Shown here: in pieces, positions 1 to 8,108 of the stretch
Numbering within the stretch: the first letter of the stretch is position 1
How the letters are laid out: every line of letters begins with the position of its first letter
Assembly (NCBI RefSeq): GCF_001735805.1
Contig: NZ_CP017248.1
Location: 4,836,001 to 4,900,000 of the forward strand
Source: Streptomyces fodineus
GTDB taxonomy: Bacteria > Actinomycetota > Actinomycetes > Streptomycetales > Streptomycetaceae
Length of the DNA: 64,000 nt
Direction of reading: 5' to 3'
Position numbers and translations under genes: made by a program
Notes under the pieces: generated by a model
Seen by the model: only the letters and a program-made list of their open reading frames with translations
Told to the model about the DNA's origin: nothing
The model's database searches: none

Positions 1-1696
1 AGGGCTTGAACATCATCGAGCCGTACGACGATCCCGACACGCTCGACGCGTAGACCAGGTGCTGGCCGTTGTACACCACGTCGGTGAAGTCCTTCATCGC
101 GTCCCACCCGTTCGCCGGCTGCGCCAGCGCACCCGTCGACGACCACCGGTACGTCGACGGAAGAGCACACGTGCCGCCCGTCGGCGCGGGCGTCGAAGTT
201 CTTAGGTTCCAGTGCTGGTGGGCGCCGCCGCCCGAGTCCCAGATCTGGACGGGAGTGCCGTTGGCGGTCCGACCGCCGGGGATCTCCAGCGCCCGGCCGC
301 TGGCGACGTTGGTCAGCGTGTAGGAGCCGTCACTGTTGCGGCCGGCCCGCCAGTGCTGGTTGGCGCCGCCGCCCGAGTCCCAGACCTGCATCCTCGTCCC
401 GTTGCCCGTCTGGTTGCCCGGCTCCTCCAGGACCCGGCCGCTGGCGACGTTGGTCAGCGTGTAGGAGCCGTCGCTGTTCCGGCCGGCCCGCCACTGCTGG
501 TTGGAGGCACCACTGGCGTCCCACACCTGGAGCGGGGTGCCGTTGCCGTTGTATCCCGCGGGCTCGTCGAGCACGCGTCCGGCGGCCACGTCGGAGAGCG
601 TGTAGACGGTGCCGGAGGTGATGCCCCCGCCCGGCGTGCCGCCGCCGCTGCCGCCGCCCAGGGCGGTGAGTACCGCGTTGTAGGCGGGCTTCTTGTTGCC
701 GCCCGCGTCGAACAGCAGCGGGTTCTCACCGGTGCGCCAGGAGTCGCTGTCGCGGATGCCCCACACCGTGATGCCCGTGCAGTGGGCGACGTTCATGCAC
801 GCCTGGACGGCGCCTGCGTACGCCGTCGGCGACGCCTGGGCGATGTCGAGTTCGGTGATCTGGACGTCCACGCCGAGCGCGGCGAACTTGGACAGAGTGG
901 TCTGGTAGCTGGCCGGCGGGCCGCCTGCGCCGAAGTGGCTCTGGAAGCCGACGCAGTCGATCGGTACGCCGCGGGACTTGAAGTCCTTGACCATCGCGTA
1001 GACGCCCTGCGTCTTGGCGTCGGACCAGTTCTCGATGTTGTAGTCGTTGTAGCAGAGCTTGGCCGAGGGGTCGGCGGCCCGGGCCGTGCGGAACGCCTCC
1101 TCGATGAAGCCGTTGCCCAGCACGTCCTGGAAGACCGAGCCGCGGTGCTGACCACTGCCGCCGTCGGCGAACGCCTCGTTGACCACGTCCCAGGCGTAGA
1201 TCTTGCCCTTGTAGTGGGTCATCTCGGTGGTGATGTGGTTGTCCATCACGCTGCGCAGGGTGTTGGCGTCGGTGATGGACTTGACCCAGCCGGGCAGTTG
1301 GGAGTGCCAGACCAGGGTGTGGCCGCGCATCCGCTGGCCGTGCGCGGAGGCGTGGCCGACGATCGAGTCGGCCGGGCCGAAGTCGAAGGTGCCGCGGGAC
1401 GGTTCGGTGGTGTCCCACTTCATCTCGTTCTCCGGGGTGATCATGTTGAATTCCCGGTCGAGAATCGTGGAGTACGTCGAGTCGCCGAGCCTGCCCGAGG
1501 ACACCGCCGTACCGAAGTAGCGGCCGCTGCCGGCCGCCGTAGCGGCCAGGGTCGGCGTGCGGGCATTCGGCGTGTGAGCGGCCTGGGCGACCAGGGGTAC
1601 GGCAGCACCCGCGGCGGCGAGCACCACGGCGGCGGCGAGCACGCGGCGGGTAGCCGGACGGCGGCGATGAGAGCGGTTCTGATCTGACAACGGCAT
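1..1696 (-). CDS. Secreted bifunctional xylanase, GH10-CBM13-GH62 (3' end off the left edge)
   Basis: The reading frame is open from an ATG at 1696 to the window edge (565 codons). An Arg-rich N-terminus and a hydrophobic stretch ending near AQA look like a signal peptide. Residues about 45-345 are a GH10 endo-beta-1,4-xylanase: WDVVNEAF carries the acid/base Glu (about 174) and ITELDIAQ the nucleophile (about 281). A Gly-rich linker follows, then a CBM13 ricin-type lectin domain (about 365-490) with three subdomains, each with a QxWD...NQxW-type core. From about residue 500 the sequence (YRWSSTGALAQP..., HLVYASS) matches the start of a GH62 alpha-L-arabinofuranosidase, so one protein probably cuts the xylan backbone and removes arabinose side groups. 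The GH62 part is incomplete here. Domain calls rest on recalled family motifs, not a search. Confidence 0.92.
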   Translation of the reverse strand, partial: MPLSDQNRSHRRRPATRRVLAAAVVLAAAGAAVPLVAQAAHTPNARTPTLAATAAGSGRYFGTAVSSGRLGDSTYSTILDREFNMITPENEMKWDTTEPSRGTFDFGPADSIVGHASAHGQRMRGHTLVWHSQLPGWVKSITDANTLRSVMDNHITTEMTHYKGKIYAWDVVNEAFADGGSGQHRGSVFQDVLGNGFIEEAFRTARAADPSAKLCYNDYNIENWSDAKTQGVYAMVKDFKSRGVPIDCVGFQSHFGAGGPPASYQTTLSKFAALGVDVQITELDIAQASPTAYAGAVQACMNVAHCTGITVWGIRDSDSWRTGENPLLFDAGGNKKPAYNAVLTALGGGSGGGTPGGGITSGTVYTLSDVAAGRVLDEPAGYNGNGTPLQVWDASGASNQQWRAGRNSDGSYTLTNVASGRVLEEPGNQTGNGTRMQVWDSGGGANQHWRAGRNSDGSYTLTNVASGRALEIPGGRTANGTPVQIWDSGGGAHQHWNLRTSTPAPTGGTCALPSTYRWSSTGALAQPANGWDAMKDFTDVVYNGQHLVYASSVSGSSYGSMMFKP

Positions 1697-1773
1697 GTCC
1701 TTCTGGCACAACGGGCCTTGATCCGGCCCTGGTTACCCGCCAGTTGCCGCCACGGCAGACAAAGGTTGCCGCG

Positions 1774-1917
1774 ATCGAGGGAAGAATTTTCACGGCCGCC
1801 GTCACCGTCCCCACCCAGTTCCGCGGCGACCCGCCGGCCACCATGGAGGCCACCTACGCCGACGGGACCCACGCCGGCCCGGCCGACTGGACCCCGTACC
1901 AGCAGTTCGGGTGCGTG
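1774..1917 (+). pseudogene. Possible Ig-like domain fragment of a lost secreted glycosidase
   Basis: One plus-strand frame reads TVPTQFRGDPPATMEATYAD followed by GTHAGPADW. This resembles a short piece of the Ig-like beta-sandwich modules (VTVPT...ATVTATYADGT...W) found in actinobacterial arabinanases and galactosidases. It has no start signal and runs into a terminator hairpin, so it cannot be a whole gene. It lies directly upstream of the divergent xylanase, which fits a remnant of a neighbouring carbohydrate-active gene. The match is by eye only and short, so chance is quite possible. Confidence 0.2.
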
Positions 1918-1929
1918 TTCTCCCATCGA

Positions 1930-1967
1930 GCTGTGCGGCAAGGGGGTGAGTCCTCTTGCCGCACAGC
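1930..1967 (-). terminator. Strong hairpin terminator after the membrane-anchored protein gene
   Basis: GCTGTGCGGCAAG at 1930-1942 pairs perfectly with CTTGCCGCACAGC at 1955-1967 (13-bp stem, 12-nt loop). It lies 5 bases beyond the stop codon of the minus-strand gene that ends at 1973, as expected for an intrinsic terminator in Streptomyces, where a T-run is often missing. Confidence 0.75.
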
Positions 1968-1972
1968 GGCGT

Positions 1973-2758
1973 TCACCGGGTCGGGACGAACCCTCCCCGG
2001 ACCGACGCGGAGCCGCCCGAACCCTGTGCGTCGACGCGGTAGCCGTCGCCCGCGGCACTGCGCACGCCGGTGGCGTGGTTGAACTGGGCGGCGAACTCAT
2101 GACTCCCGGCCGGCACGGTCAGGCCCGGCTTGAGGACCCAGCGGTAGACCAGGGTGCCGCCGGCCTCCTGGGCGGTGACGGTGAAGTCGGCACTCGGCAG
2201 GGTCTGCCAGGTGCCGGTGTTCTTCACCCCGCCGGTCTGCACGATCCGCATCTCGATCGTGAGCGAGGTGAGCGGCTGGGTCGTCTTGAGGACGAGGTTG
2301 CTCTGCGTCCAGTAGACGGTGCTGTGCGGGTCCACCGAGCCGGCCGACCACAGCGCCCCGTTCTGGCTCTCACCGGCGGCCGGCGATGGACTGGTGGCCG
2401 GCGGGGTCGGGTGCGCGCTGCCCGGGGTGGTGGCCGGGGCCGGCGCGACAGGGGTGGGGCGGGCCGATGTCGGGTGCGGGGAGCCGACGGTCGGGGACGG
2501 GGTGGCAGGCGTGGTCACGGTGGGCGACGGCGACGAGTGCGCGACGATGGCGGCGACGGCGAGGCCGCCGGTCGCCAGGATGCCGGTGGCGGCGAGCCCG
2601 GCGAGCGCGACCCTGGTCCCGGACCTCGCGAACGGCCTGGCGCGGTGACGGACGGCGGGGCCGGCCATGCCGCGTTGCACCCGGGCCAGCATCCTCGCAC
2701 GGTCGGGCCGGTGGGCCTCGGCGGCCTCGCGCAGCCGACGGGCGATCTCCTCGTTCAC
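1973..2758 (-). CDS. Membrane-anchored protein with Pro/Thr linker, partner of the ECF sigma factor
   Basis: A 261-aa protein. The GTG start overlaps the stop codon of the upstream sigma-factor gene (GTGA), so the two are translationally coupled. Residues 1-50 are a charged, cytoplasmic-looking segment, about 53-76 are one transmembrane helix, about 77-135 are a Pro/Thr/Ser-rich linker that would cross the wall, and the remainder is a folded, beta-rich, Cys-free domain. Position and topology suggest an anti-sigma or signal-receiving partner of the ECF factor, but no zinc anti-sigma motif (HxxxCxxC) is present and I do not recognise the outer domain. The anti-sigma role is inference from coupling only. 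Confidence 0.8.
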   Translation of the reverse strand: MNEEIARRLREAAEAHRPDRARMLARVQRGMAGPAVRHRARPFARSGTRVALAGLAATGILATGGLAVAAIVAHSSPSPTVTTPATPSPTVGSPHPTSARPTPVAPAPATTPGSAHPTPPATSPSPAAGESQNGALWSAGSVDPHSTVYWTQSNLVLKTTQPLTSLTIEMRIVQTGGVKNTGTWQTLPSADFTVTAQEAGGTLVYRWVLKPGLTVPAGSHEFAAQFNHATGVRSAAGDGYRVDAQGSGGSASVRGGFVPTR

Positions 2759-3285
2759 CGGTTCCTCCTCCCTGCCACCAGGTCCCCGACCGCTCGTGCG
2801 CCCAGTATCCTTTCCAGCTCGGCCATTCCCTTCGAGGTCTGGCTCTTCACCGTACCGACCGATATGCCCAGCGCTGCCGCCGTGTCCTTCTCCGACAGGT
2901 CGAAGGCGTGCCGCAGCACCACGCAGGCGCGCTTGCGGAACGGCAGCCGGGCGAGCGCCGAGCGGACGTCCAGCACGGCCGCCATGTCCGGCCCCTCCAC
3001 CTTCTCGGGGATGCGGGACCAGAACAGCGTGATCCGGAGTCGCTCGCGCACCGCGCTGCGGATCCGTCCTCGCGCCAGGTTGGCCACCACACCGCGGGCG
3101 TAGGCGAGCGGGTGGTCGGCCTGCCGCAACCGGTCCCAGCGCTGCCACAGGGCGACCAGGGCATCCGCCGCGAGGTCGTCCGCCGCGTCGGTCTCGCCGG
3201 TCAGGAGGTGTGCCAGACGGGCGAGTTCGGCATAGTGGCGTTCGAAGAATTCGTGGAACTCCGCGGACGCGTCATCGAGGAGCAT
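2755..3285 (-). CDS. ECF RNA polymerase sigma factor, SigE-like family
   Basis: A 176-aa protein of normal length for an extracytoplasmic-function sigma factor. Region 2 spans about residues 8-75 (FFERHYAELARLAHLLTG..., with the core-binding D-D-L-A pattern and DALVALWQRWDRL). Region 4 spans about 110-160, with the helix-turn-helix LSEKDTAAALGISVGTVKSQ. It would direct core polymerase to a small set of envelope-stress promoters. It is cotranscribed with, and overlaps, the downstream membrane-anchored gene. The start chosen is the ATG that gives a complete region 2. The regulon cannot be read from the sequence. Confidence 0.88.
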   Translation of the reverse strand: MLLDDASAEFHEFFERHYAELARLAHLLTGETDAADDLAADALVALWQRWDRLRQADHPLAYARGVVANLARGRIRSAVRERLRITLFWSRIPEKVEGPDMAAVLDVRSALARLPFRKRACVVLRHAFDLSEKDTAAALGISVGTVKSQTSKGMAELERILGARAVGDLVAGRRNR

Positions 3286-3941
3286 CCCCCGCCCTCTCCT
3301 GGCAATGATGTGCGCGTTAGTTGCGCGTTTAACAATGGGGGGCGCAGCCTAACAGTGCCCAGCCCGGGATCCGAACGGCGGTCGTGCTCGGTTGCGGGCC
3401 AATGAAGGCTGACCGGCAGGCTGGTCAATGCCGGGCGAACTGGACGCCGGTCGGCTGCGCGACGTCCGGCCGCACGGCGTCGATGATCCTGACACCGATT
3501 CCGCTCCCGGGGGACGGCCCGCCGGCACACCGACGACCAGCAGCGCCATGGGAATGCCCATGACCAGTCCGCGCCTGCGCCACGGTTGCGGCGCGGCGTG
3601 CTTCGTTGCCCTCATGCCCGTCCATCCGGTAGTTCGACTCGGCCTTCCGGCTCCCGGTTGCCGCAGGAGACGAGAAGGTTGCCGCCCCGACGCTGATTTC
3701 CCGGCGACCGGTGCGCCGCACGAAAGGGATCCGAAGAACATCGGATACGGCGGCGACCTTTCCACCCCGCGCGGCCACCTAGGGGTGCACCAACCACGGC
3801 GAGCGCAGTCAGCTGCACCACGCCACCCGTATCCACGCACTCCGATCCCGAAGGCGGACATGAACGAAGGCACCAACCGGGGATCTCACCTGACTGCCCT
3901 AAGCTGACACTCCAGTTGACGGCCGGCGAGGAGACAGACGA
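3286..3941. other. 656-bp stretch without a convincing gene
   Basis: It lies between two divergent sigma-factor modules and so must hold both promoters. The first bases after 3300 are relatively A/T-rich (GTTAGTTGCGCGTTTAAC), a likely promoter area for the minus-strand sigma gene. The only coding-like material is the possible broken small secreted protein listed separately. No repeat, RNA gene or terminator was seen. Confidence 0.5.
3425..3615 (-). pseudogene. Possible frameshifted small secreted peptide gene
   Basis: An ATG at 3615 opens a frame with a basic N-terminus and a hydrophobic core (RRRGLVMGIPMALLVVGV), like a signal peptide, which then becomes low-quality sequence. The adjacent frame continues SGIGVRIIDAVRPDVAQPTG and stops cleanly at 3425. 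One single-base shift near 3515 would join them into a roughly 60-aa secreted peptide. No good ribosome binding site is visible and no family is recognised, so this may be chance. It is recorded because the stretch otherwise holds nothing. Confidence 0.22.
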
Positions 3942-4622
3942 ATGGCGGGCGCGAGCGAACTGCCGCCGGACGAGGTCCTGGCCCAGCGGCTGCGTGACGG
4001 TGACGAGGCGACATTCGCTCTGGTGCTGGACACCTGGTCAGGTGGCATGCTCCGGCTGGCCATGTCGTTCGTGTCGACCAAGGCATCCGCGGAGGAAGCC
4101 GTCCAGGACACTTGGCTGGCGGTCATCAGGGGTATCGGCGGCTTCGAAGGCCGTTCATCGCTGAAGACATGGGTGTACCGGATCCTGGTCCACACGGCCA
4201 AGGCACGCGGTACGAAGGAGATCAGGACCGTTCCCTTCGCCAGCCTGCTGCCGGAGGAGGAAGGGCCGACGGTGGACGCCGCACGGTTCCGTCCCGCCGG
4301 TGAGGAGTACGCCGGACACTGGGCCGTCGGGCGGGAACCGCGTCACTGGCACATTCCCGAGGACCACGTGCTGCGCGGCGAAGTCCGGGAGGTGATAGCG
4401 GAGGCTCTCGACGAACTCCCGCCCCGCCTCCGGACGGTGATCACCCTTCGCGATGTCGAAGGGTACGGCTCGGAGGAGGTGTGCTCCTTGCTGGAGATCT
4501 CGCCCGGCAACCAACGGGTCCTCCTCCATCGGGCCAGGGCCGTCTTGCGCCGTAAGCTGGAGAACTACTTGTCGAGCGCCCAGGACGTCGCGGCGGGAGG
4601 GGACGAGCGTGGACTGCGTTGA
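3942..4622 (+). CDS. ECF RNA polymerase sigma factor with a long linker
   Basis: A 226-aa protein. Region 2 is at about residues 17-85 (AEEAVQDTWLAVIRGIGGFEG) and region 4 at about 150-205 (helix-turn-helix around SEEVCSLLEISPGNQRVLLH). Between them is an unusually long linker of about 60 residues containing EEYAGHWAVGREPRHWHIPE, which lengthens the protein beyond the usual 170-190 aa of ECF factors. The next gene encodes a small zinc anti-sigma factor and starts inside the end of this one, so the pair forms a coupled sigma/anti-sigma unit. The signal sensed is unknown. Confidence 0.9.
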   Translation: MAGASELPPDEVLAQRLRDGDEATFALVLDTWSGGMLRLAMSFVSTKASAEEAVQDTWLAVIRGIGGFEGRSSLKTWVYRILVHTAKARGTKEIRTVPFASLLPEEEGPTVDAARFRPAGEEYAGHWAVGREPRHWHIPEDHVLRGEVREVIAEALDELPPRLRTVITLRDVEGYGSEEVCSLLEISPGNQRVLLHRARAVLRRKLENYLSSAQDVAAGGDERGLR

Positions 4623-4839
4623 CTTCGTAGAGCTGGTGACCGATTTCCTTGAGGGTGCCCTGCCCGAAGACGACGAGCGGCGCTTCATCGAACACCTGGC
4701 GGAATGCTCCGGGTGCGAGCGCTACCTCGATCAATTCCGCCGGACGATCGCCACGACGGGCGAACTGACCCCGGACAGCATCGCGCCGGACGCCAGGCAA
4801 CAGTTGCTCTCCGCTTTCCGGGACTGGCGGCTTCAGTGA
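4609..4839 (+). CDS. Small zinc-type anti-sigma factor (zf-HC2)
   Basis: A 76-aa protein starting at a GTG with the purine-rich sequence GGGAGGGGA 6 bases upstream. It overlaps the last 14 bases of the sigma gene in another frame. Residues about 21-33 carry the zinc-binding anti-sigma motif HLAECSGC (HxxxCxxC), the hallmark of ZAS-domain anti-sigma factors that hold an ECF factor inactive. There is no transmembrane helix, so it should be soluble and may respond to a cytoplasmic signal such as thiol oxidation or metal loss (family knowledge, not shown here). Confidence 0.88.
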   Translation: MDCVDFVELVTDFLEGALPEDDERRFIEHLAECSGCERYLDQFRRTIATTGELTPDSIAPDARQQLLSAFRDWRLQ

Positions 4840-4989
4840 TCACCCGTACTCGGTAGGACGGCCCGGCCTCGGCCCGACCTGCGCCGTCTCCGGACGCTCC
4901 ACGCCCTCGCCGGCGGCTTTCTCCCCAAGGGACTTGTAACGCTTGGGGCGATCCGCGCCTGGTCGCGGGGGCGGACAGGACCCCGAAAA

Positions 4990-5024
4990 CCGTGGAGCGG
5001 GTGGCGTCGTCACCCGCTCCACGG
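4990..5024. terminator. Bidirectional hairpin terminator between convergent genes
   Basis: CCGTGGAGCGGGTG (4990-5003) pairs perfectly with CACCCGCTCCACGG (5011-5024) around a 7-nt loop. It sits between the anti-sigma gene on the plus strand and the DM13 gene on the minus strand. The minus-strand side is followed by TTTTCGGGG, so it should serve both transcripts. Confidence 0.75.
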
Positions 5025-5046
5025 CTTTCCCGCGCGACGTGGTCCG

Positions 5047-5556
5047 TCAGGCGCTCCGCTTCAGCTCGGCCGCGCCGAACGAGACGCTGAAGCGTTCACA
5101 CCAGATCGTCACCGTGGAGAATTTCTTCAGGTCGGTGCCCGCCGGGATCGCGTAGTTCTGGTTGCCCTCGTTGCCCTTGAGGCTGCCGAGGTCGACGTGC
5201 CTGCCGTCGTCGAGGTTGCCGCCGCCGTCCCGCTTGACCGGCTGGTCGCTGAGCCAGACGTGCAGGGCCGGTCCGTCGGAGGTCCGCAGGTTCGTCAGGC
5301 GCAGGTTCGCCTTCCCGCCTGCGAGCGGCTGGATCTGCACCGAGCCGCTGGTGGAGTGCTCGTGGGAGATGAAGCTGCCGGACGCCAACGGCGCGGCCGC
5401 AGAACCCTGTTGGCCGTTGGCCACGGGAGCCGCCTCATCCACGCGGTGCGTGGTGAACAGCCGCCACGGCTGGAAGAGGTAGAGCCCGACGGCCGCCACG
5501 ACGACGACGGCGGCGATGGTGGTGATCCAGAGGACCGGGCGCTTGGTTCGGCTCAT
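5047..5556 (-). CDS. DM13-domain protein with an N-terminal membrane anchor
   Basis: A 169-aa protein. One transmembrane helix (about residues 9-29) is followed by a short linker and a DM13 domain to the end. DM13 hallmarks are visible: an early H-x-x-x-G-x-V stretch (HSTSGSVQIQPL), ALHVWLSDQP, HVDLGSLKGN, GNQNYAIPAG, and the C-terminal VTIWCERFSVSFG with its single Cys. Families of this type are exported and proposed to take part in redox or electron-transfer reactions, but the reaction is unproven. The start is the ATG that places the helix at the N-terminus. Confidence 0.87.
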   Translation of the reverse strand: MSRTKRPVLWITTIAAVVVVAAVGLYLFQPWRLFTTHRVDEAAPVANGQQGSAAAPLASGSFISHEHSTSGSVQIQPLAGGKANLRLTNLRTSDGPALHVWLSDQPVKRDGGGNLDDGRHVDLGSLKGNEGNQNYAIPAGTDLKKFSTVTIWCERFSVSFGAAELKRSA

Positions 5557-5647
5557 GGGGATTTCCGTTTCTGTTGGGTGTTCACGCCGGGACCGGTGGC
5601 AGTACCTCCCCTGGACCGCTGACGCGAACGCGCGGGCCGACGGCTGT

Positions 5648-6586
5648 TCAGCACTGCTCGGCGGGGCGCGGTCGTTCCTGTTCGACGGTCGAGCGCGCGG
5701 CCTTCTCGCGGCGCAGCGCGTCGGTCTCGTCGCGGACGGCGTCGAGTCGGACCTCGAGCAGGCCGACCCGCTCGCGGTAGCGCTCCAGCTCGGCCCGGAC
5801 GAACGCGGCGTCCGCCACCTGGCGGGCCGTCTCCTCGCGGATCGCCGCGGTCTCCTCGGCGAACTTCTCCTGCGCGGCATCGAGCGCGGCGACGGCCATG
5901 TCCGCCGCCTCCTCGGCGAGCGCGGCGCGCTCCTCGGCGGCCAGGATGCGCTGCGCGGAGGCGCGGGTGACCGTCTCGATCCGGGCCTCGGCCGCCGCGG
6001 AGTCGGTGATGATCGCCAACTCCTCGATGTAGACGGGCAGGTCGGTGGCGAGTTGCTCGATGAGCGCGACCAGGGAGTCGCGTGACCGCGCGTCATGGTC
6101 GACCTCGACCATCGCCATCGCTGTCATGGCCGTCATCTCACCGGTCATGGCGTCCGCCGGCGCCTGCTCGGACGCATCGGCGACGGGGGCATGTCCGGGC
6201 TGCGGGGGCACCACCTCGGCGCCCGGGACCGGCTCGGACGCCTGGGGCACCGGTTCCGGGGCGGGCGTGTGTCCAGGCCCGCCGTGCGCCGTACCGGCAG
6301 CGGACGCGTGCCCGGACGCAGTGGGCCAGGACTGTCCGGCGACCGGCGCCTGGGCCCCCTTCGCCGCCTCCTCGGCCGCCTTCTTGGCCTCGGCTGCCGC
6401 GCGCTTGTCCTCCTTGCGCTGCTGCCGCTTGGCGCGGAACTTCCTGAACGCGCCGAGCGCGTTGTGCTCGGGGTGCCCGCAGTAGCGGGGCGCCGGCCCC
6501 TGCGCGTCGGGTGCGTGCGGCTCGGGAGGGTTGGTGCATCCCGGGTAGGCACAGGCGGGGGCTGTCTCGACGGACTCGACGGTCAT
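5648..6586 (-). CDS. Cys-rich N-terminus plus long coiled-coil protein, function unknown
   Basis: A 312-aa protein. The first 45 residues contain a putative metal site (CAYPGCTNPPEP... then RYCGHPEHNA: two Cys five apart, then C-x-x-H). A Lys/Ala-rich helix, a Pro/Ala/Thr-rich low-complexity part (about 90-145) and then a continuous Glu/Ala/Arg-rich coiled coil from about residue 165 to the end follow. The layout resembles DNA-associated coiled-coil proteins such as the KfrA type, but I cannot assign it. The start is an ATG preceded by AAAGG. It is probably cytoplasmic and self-associating (inference from the coiled coil). Confidence 0.75.
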   Translation of the reverse strand: MTVESVETAPACAYPGCTNPPEPHAPDAQGPAPRYCGHPEHNALGAFRKFRAKRQQRKEDKRAAAEAKKAAEEAAKGAQAPVAGQSWPTASGHASAAGTAHGGPGHTPAPEPVPQASEPVPGAEVVPPQPGHAPVADASEQAPADAMTGEMTAMTAMAMVEVDHDARSRDSLVALIEQLATDLPVYIEELAIITDSAAAEARIETVTRASAQRILAAEERAALAEEAADMAVAALDAAQEKFAEETAAIREETARQVADAAFVRAELERYRERVGLLEVRLDAVRDETDALRREKAARSTVEQERPRPAEQC

Positions 6587-6633
6587 GTTCGGCCTTTCGT
6601 TGAGGTGTTGGCGGTACTCGGTGGTACTCGGGC

Positions 6634-7335
6634 TCAGCGATATTCGGGATTCTCGAAGTCGAACCGGCACCCGGCGTCCCACTGCGACCGCTGGTTCCCG
6701 TGCGCCGGAATGCCACCGGCGTCCTTGAGCAGCCGGGCCAGGTGCAGCAGGTTCCACGTCATGAACGTGGTGTTCCTGTTGGTGAAGTCGTTGGTGGGAC
6801 CGCCGGAACCCGGATCGAGATAGGACGGGCCCGGCCCGGCCTCCCCGATCCAGCCCGCGTCCGCCTGCGGCGGGATCGTGTATCCCAGGTGCTGCAGGCT
6901 GTACAGGACGTTCATGGCGCAGTGCTTGGCGCCGTCCTCGTTCCCGGTGATCAGGCAACCGCCCACACGCCCGTAGTAGGCGTACTGGCCGGCGTCGTTG
7001 AGCCGGCCCGAGCAGGCGTAGAGCCGCTCGATGACCAGCTTCGCGACCGAGCTGTTGTCACCCAGCCAGATCGGCCCGGCGATGACGAGGATGTCGGCGG
7101 CCATCACCCGCTGGTAGATCGACGGCCACGCGTCGCGCGCCCAGCCGTGCTCGGTCATGTCCGGCCACACCCCGGTGGCGACCTCGTGATCGATCGGCCG
7201 CAGGTGCTCGACCTGAACGCCCTGCTTCTCCATGATGCGCGAGCTGAGGTCGATCAGGCCTTGTGTGTGGCTGCGCTCCGGGCTCTTCTTCAGCGTGCAG
7301 TTGAGGAACAGCGCACGCAGGTCGTCATGGCTCAT
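6634..7335 (-). CDS. Flavodoxin-like NAD(P)H-dependent FMN reductase family protein
   Basis: A 233-aa protein beginning MSHDDLRALFLNCTLKKSPE, with the FMN-phosphate-binding style N-terminus of flavodoxin-like reductases (N-x-T/S-x-K followed by S-x-T). ADILVIAGPIWLGDNSS is the typical second flavin loop (A-P-I-W), and GRVGGCLITGNEDGAK the third region. The predicted role is two-electron reduction of quinones or other small molecules with bound FMN. The C-terminal 50 residues are unlike the core and may form a dimer arm. It is co-directional with the coiled-coil gene 47 bases downstream. Confidence 0.85.
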   Translation of the reverse strand: MSHDDLRALFLNCTLKKSPERSHTQGLIDLSSRIMEKQGVQVEHLRPIDHEVATGVWPDMTEHGWARDAWPSIYQRVMAADILVIAGPIWLGDNSSVAKLVIERLYACSGRLNDAGQYAYYGRVGGCLITGNEDGAKHCAMNVLYSLQHLGYTIPPQADAGWIGEAGPGPSYLDPGSGGPTNDFTNRNTTFMTWNLLHLARLLKDAGGIPAHGNQRSQWDAGCRFDFENPEYR

Positions 7336-7404
7336 ACTCCTCAGTGCGGCGAGCGCGCCGAACGTTACAAGTGACGCTCGAACCGTTCACGCCCGCCGGG
7401 ACAC

Positions 7405-7989
7405 TCAGGTGTTCGGTGGCGTGGCGGTACGCATGCCCCCGAGCAGGGTGGCGAGGTAGCGGTGGGCGGTCTGAATGCGGTCCGCAAGGGTGCCGCCGTG
7501 GACGGTGACGGCGTGGGCGATGCCGCACATGAGGGGGACGAGATCGGCCGCGGCGAGGTCGGGGCGGACGGCCCCGGCGTCGCGGGCCCGCTCGAGGAGC
7601 GTGGTCCCGGTCGACTGGAGGGACTTCTTGAGTTCCGTGGTGCGCTCAAGGGCGTCCGTGGTCGCTGCGGCGACCGGGGGCAGGGCGGCGTCGGTGATTT
7701 GTGCTTCGACGACGTGGGACAGGAAGTCCTCCAGAGCGCGCCCGTGGTCGGTGTCGGCCAGGGTGTGCCGGCCGTGTTCGGCGAGGGCTTCCAGGCAGGG
7801 GGTGGCGACGGTCTCCAGCAGCGCCTCGGGAGTGGCGAAGTGCCGGTAGACCGTGCCGACGCCGAGTCCGGCCCGGCGTGCGACGTCGTTGAGCTGCAGT
7901 GCGGTGCCCTGGTCGACCAGGTCGCGGGCGACGGCGACGATCCGCTCCCAGTTGCGGGCGGCGTCCTTGCGCAGCGGTGTGGTCGTCAT
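7405..7989 (-). CDS. TetR-family transcriptional regulator
   Basis: A 194-aa protein of typical TetR length. The N-terminal helix-turn-helix (about residues 14-58) reads IVAVARDLVDQG...LQLNDVARRAGLGVGTVYRHF, a textbook TetR motif. The C-terminal ligand domain is alpha-helical and resembles the SbtR-like C-terminal type. It lies downstream of an alpha/beta hydrolase and an SDR gene on the same strand, but a strong terminator (8074-8099) separates it from them, so it should have its own promoter in 7990-8070. The paired palindromes before the SDR gene are its most obvious candidate targets (inference). Confidence 0.88.
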   Translation of the reverse strand: MTTTPLRKDAARNWERIVAVARDLVDQGTALQLNDVARRAGLGVGTVYRHFATPEALLETVATPCLEALAEHGRHTLADTDHGRALEDFLSHVVEAQITDAALPPVAAATTDALERTTELKKSLQSTGTTLLERARDAGAVRPDLAAADLVPLMCGIAHAVTVHGGTLADRIQTAHRYLATLLGGMRTATPPNT

Positions 7990-8073
7990 GGGGAACAGTC
8001 CAGGTCGCTCGTCTCAAGGCAGGCTTGCCGTCCGATCATATGCGGGCGTTTCCGGGTGACGCGCCCGTCGTGG

Positions 8074-8099
8074 GGGGGCGGGCCGAGCGGCCCGCCCCC
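8074..8099 (-). terminator. GC-rich terminator after the alpha/beta-hydrolase gene
   Basis: GGGGGCGGGCC (8074-8084) pairs perfectly with GGCCCGCCCCC (8089-8099) around a GAGC loop. It lies 10 bases beyond the hydrolase stop codon. It should stop read-through into the TetR gene downstream. Confidence 0.7.
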
Positions 8100-8108
8100 A
8101 CGGGGCTG

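Noticed and set aside
212..1687. A 491-codon plus-strand open frame opposite the xylanase
   Set aside because: It is the complement of a clearly coding frame. Its Gly/Arg/Val-rich sequence has no motif or ribosome binding site.
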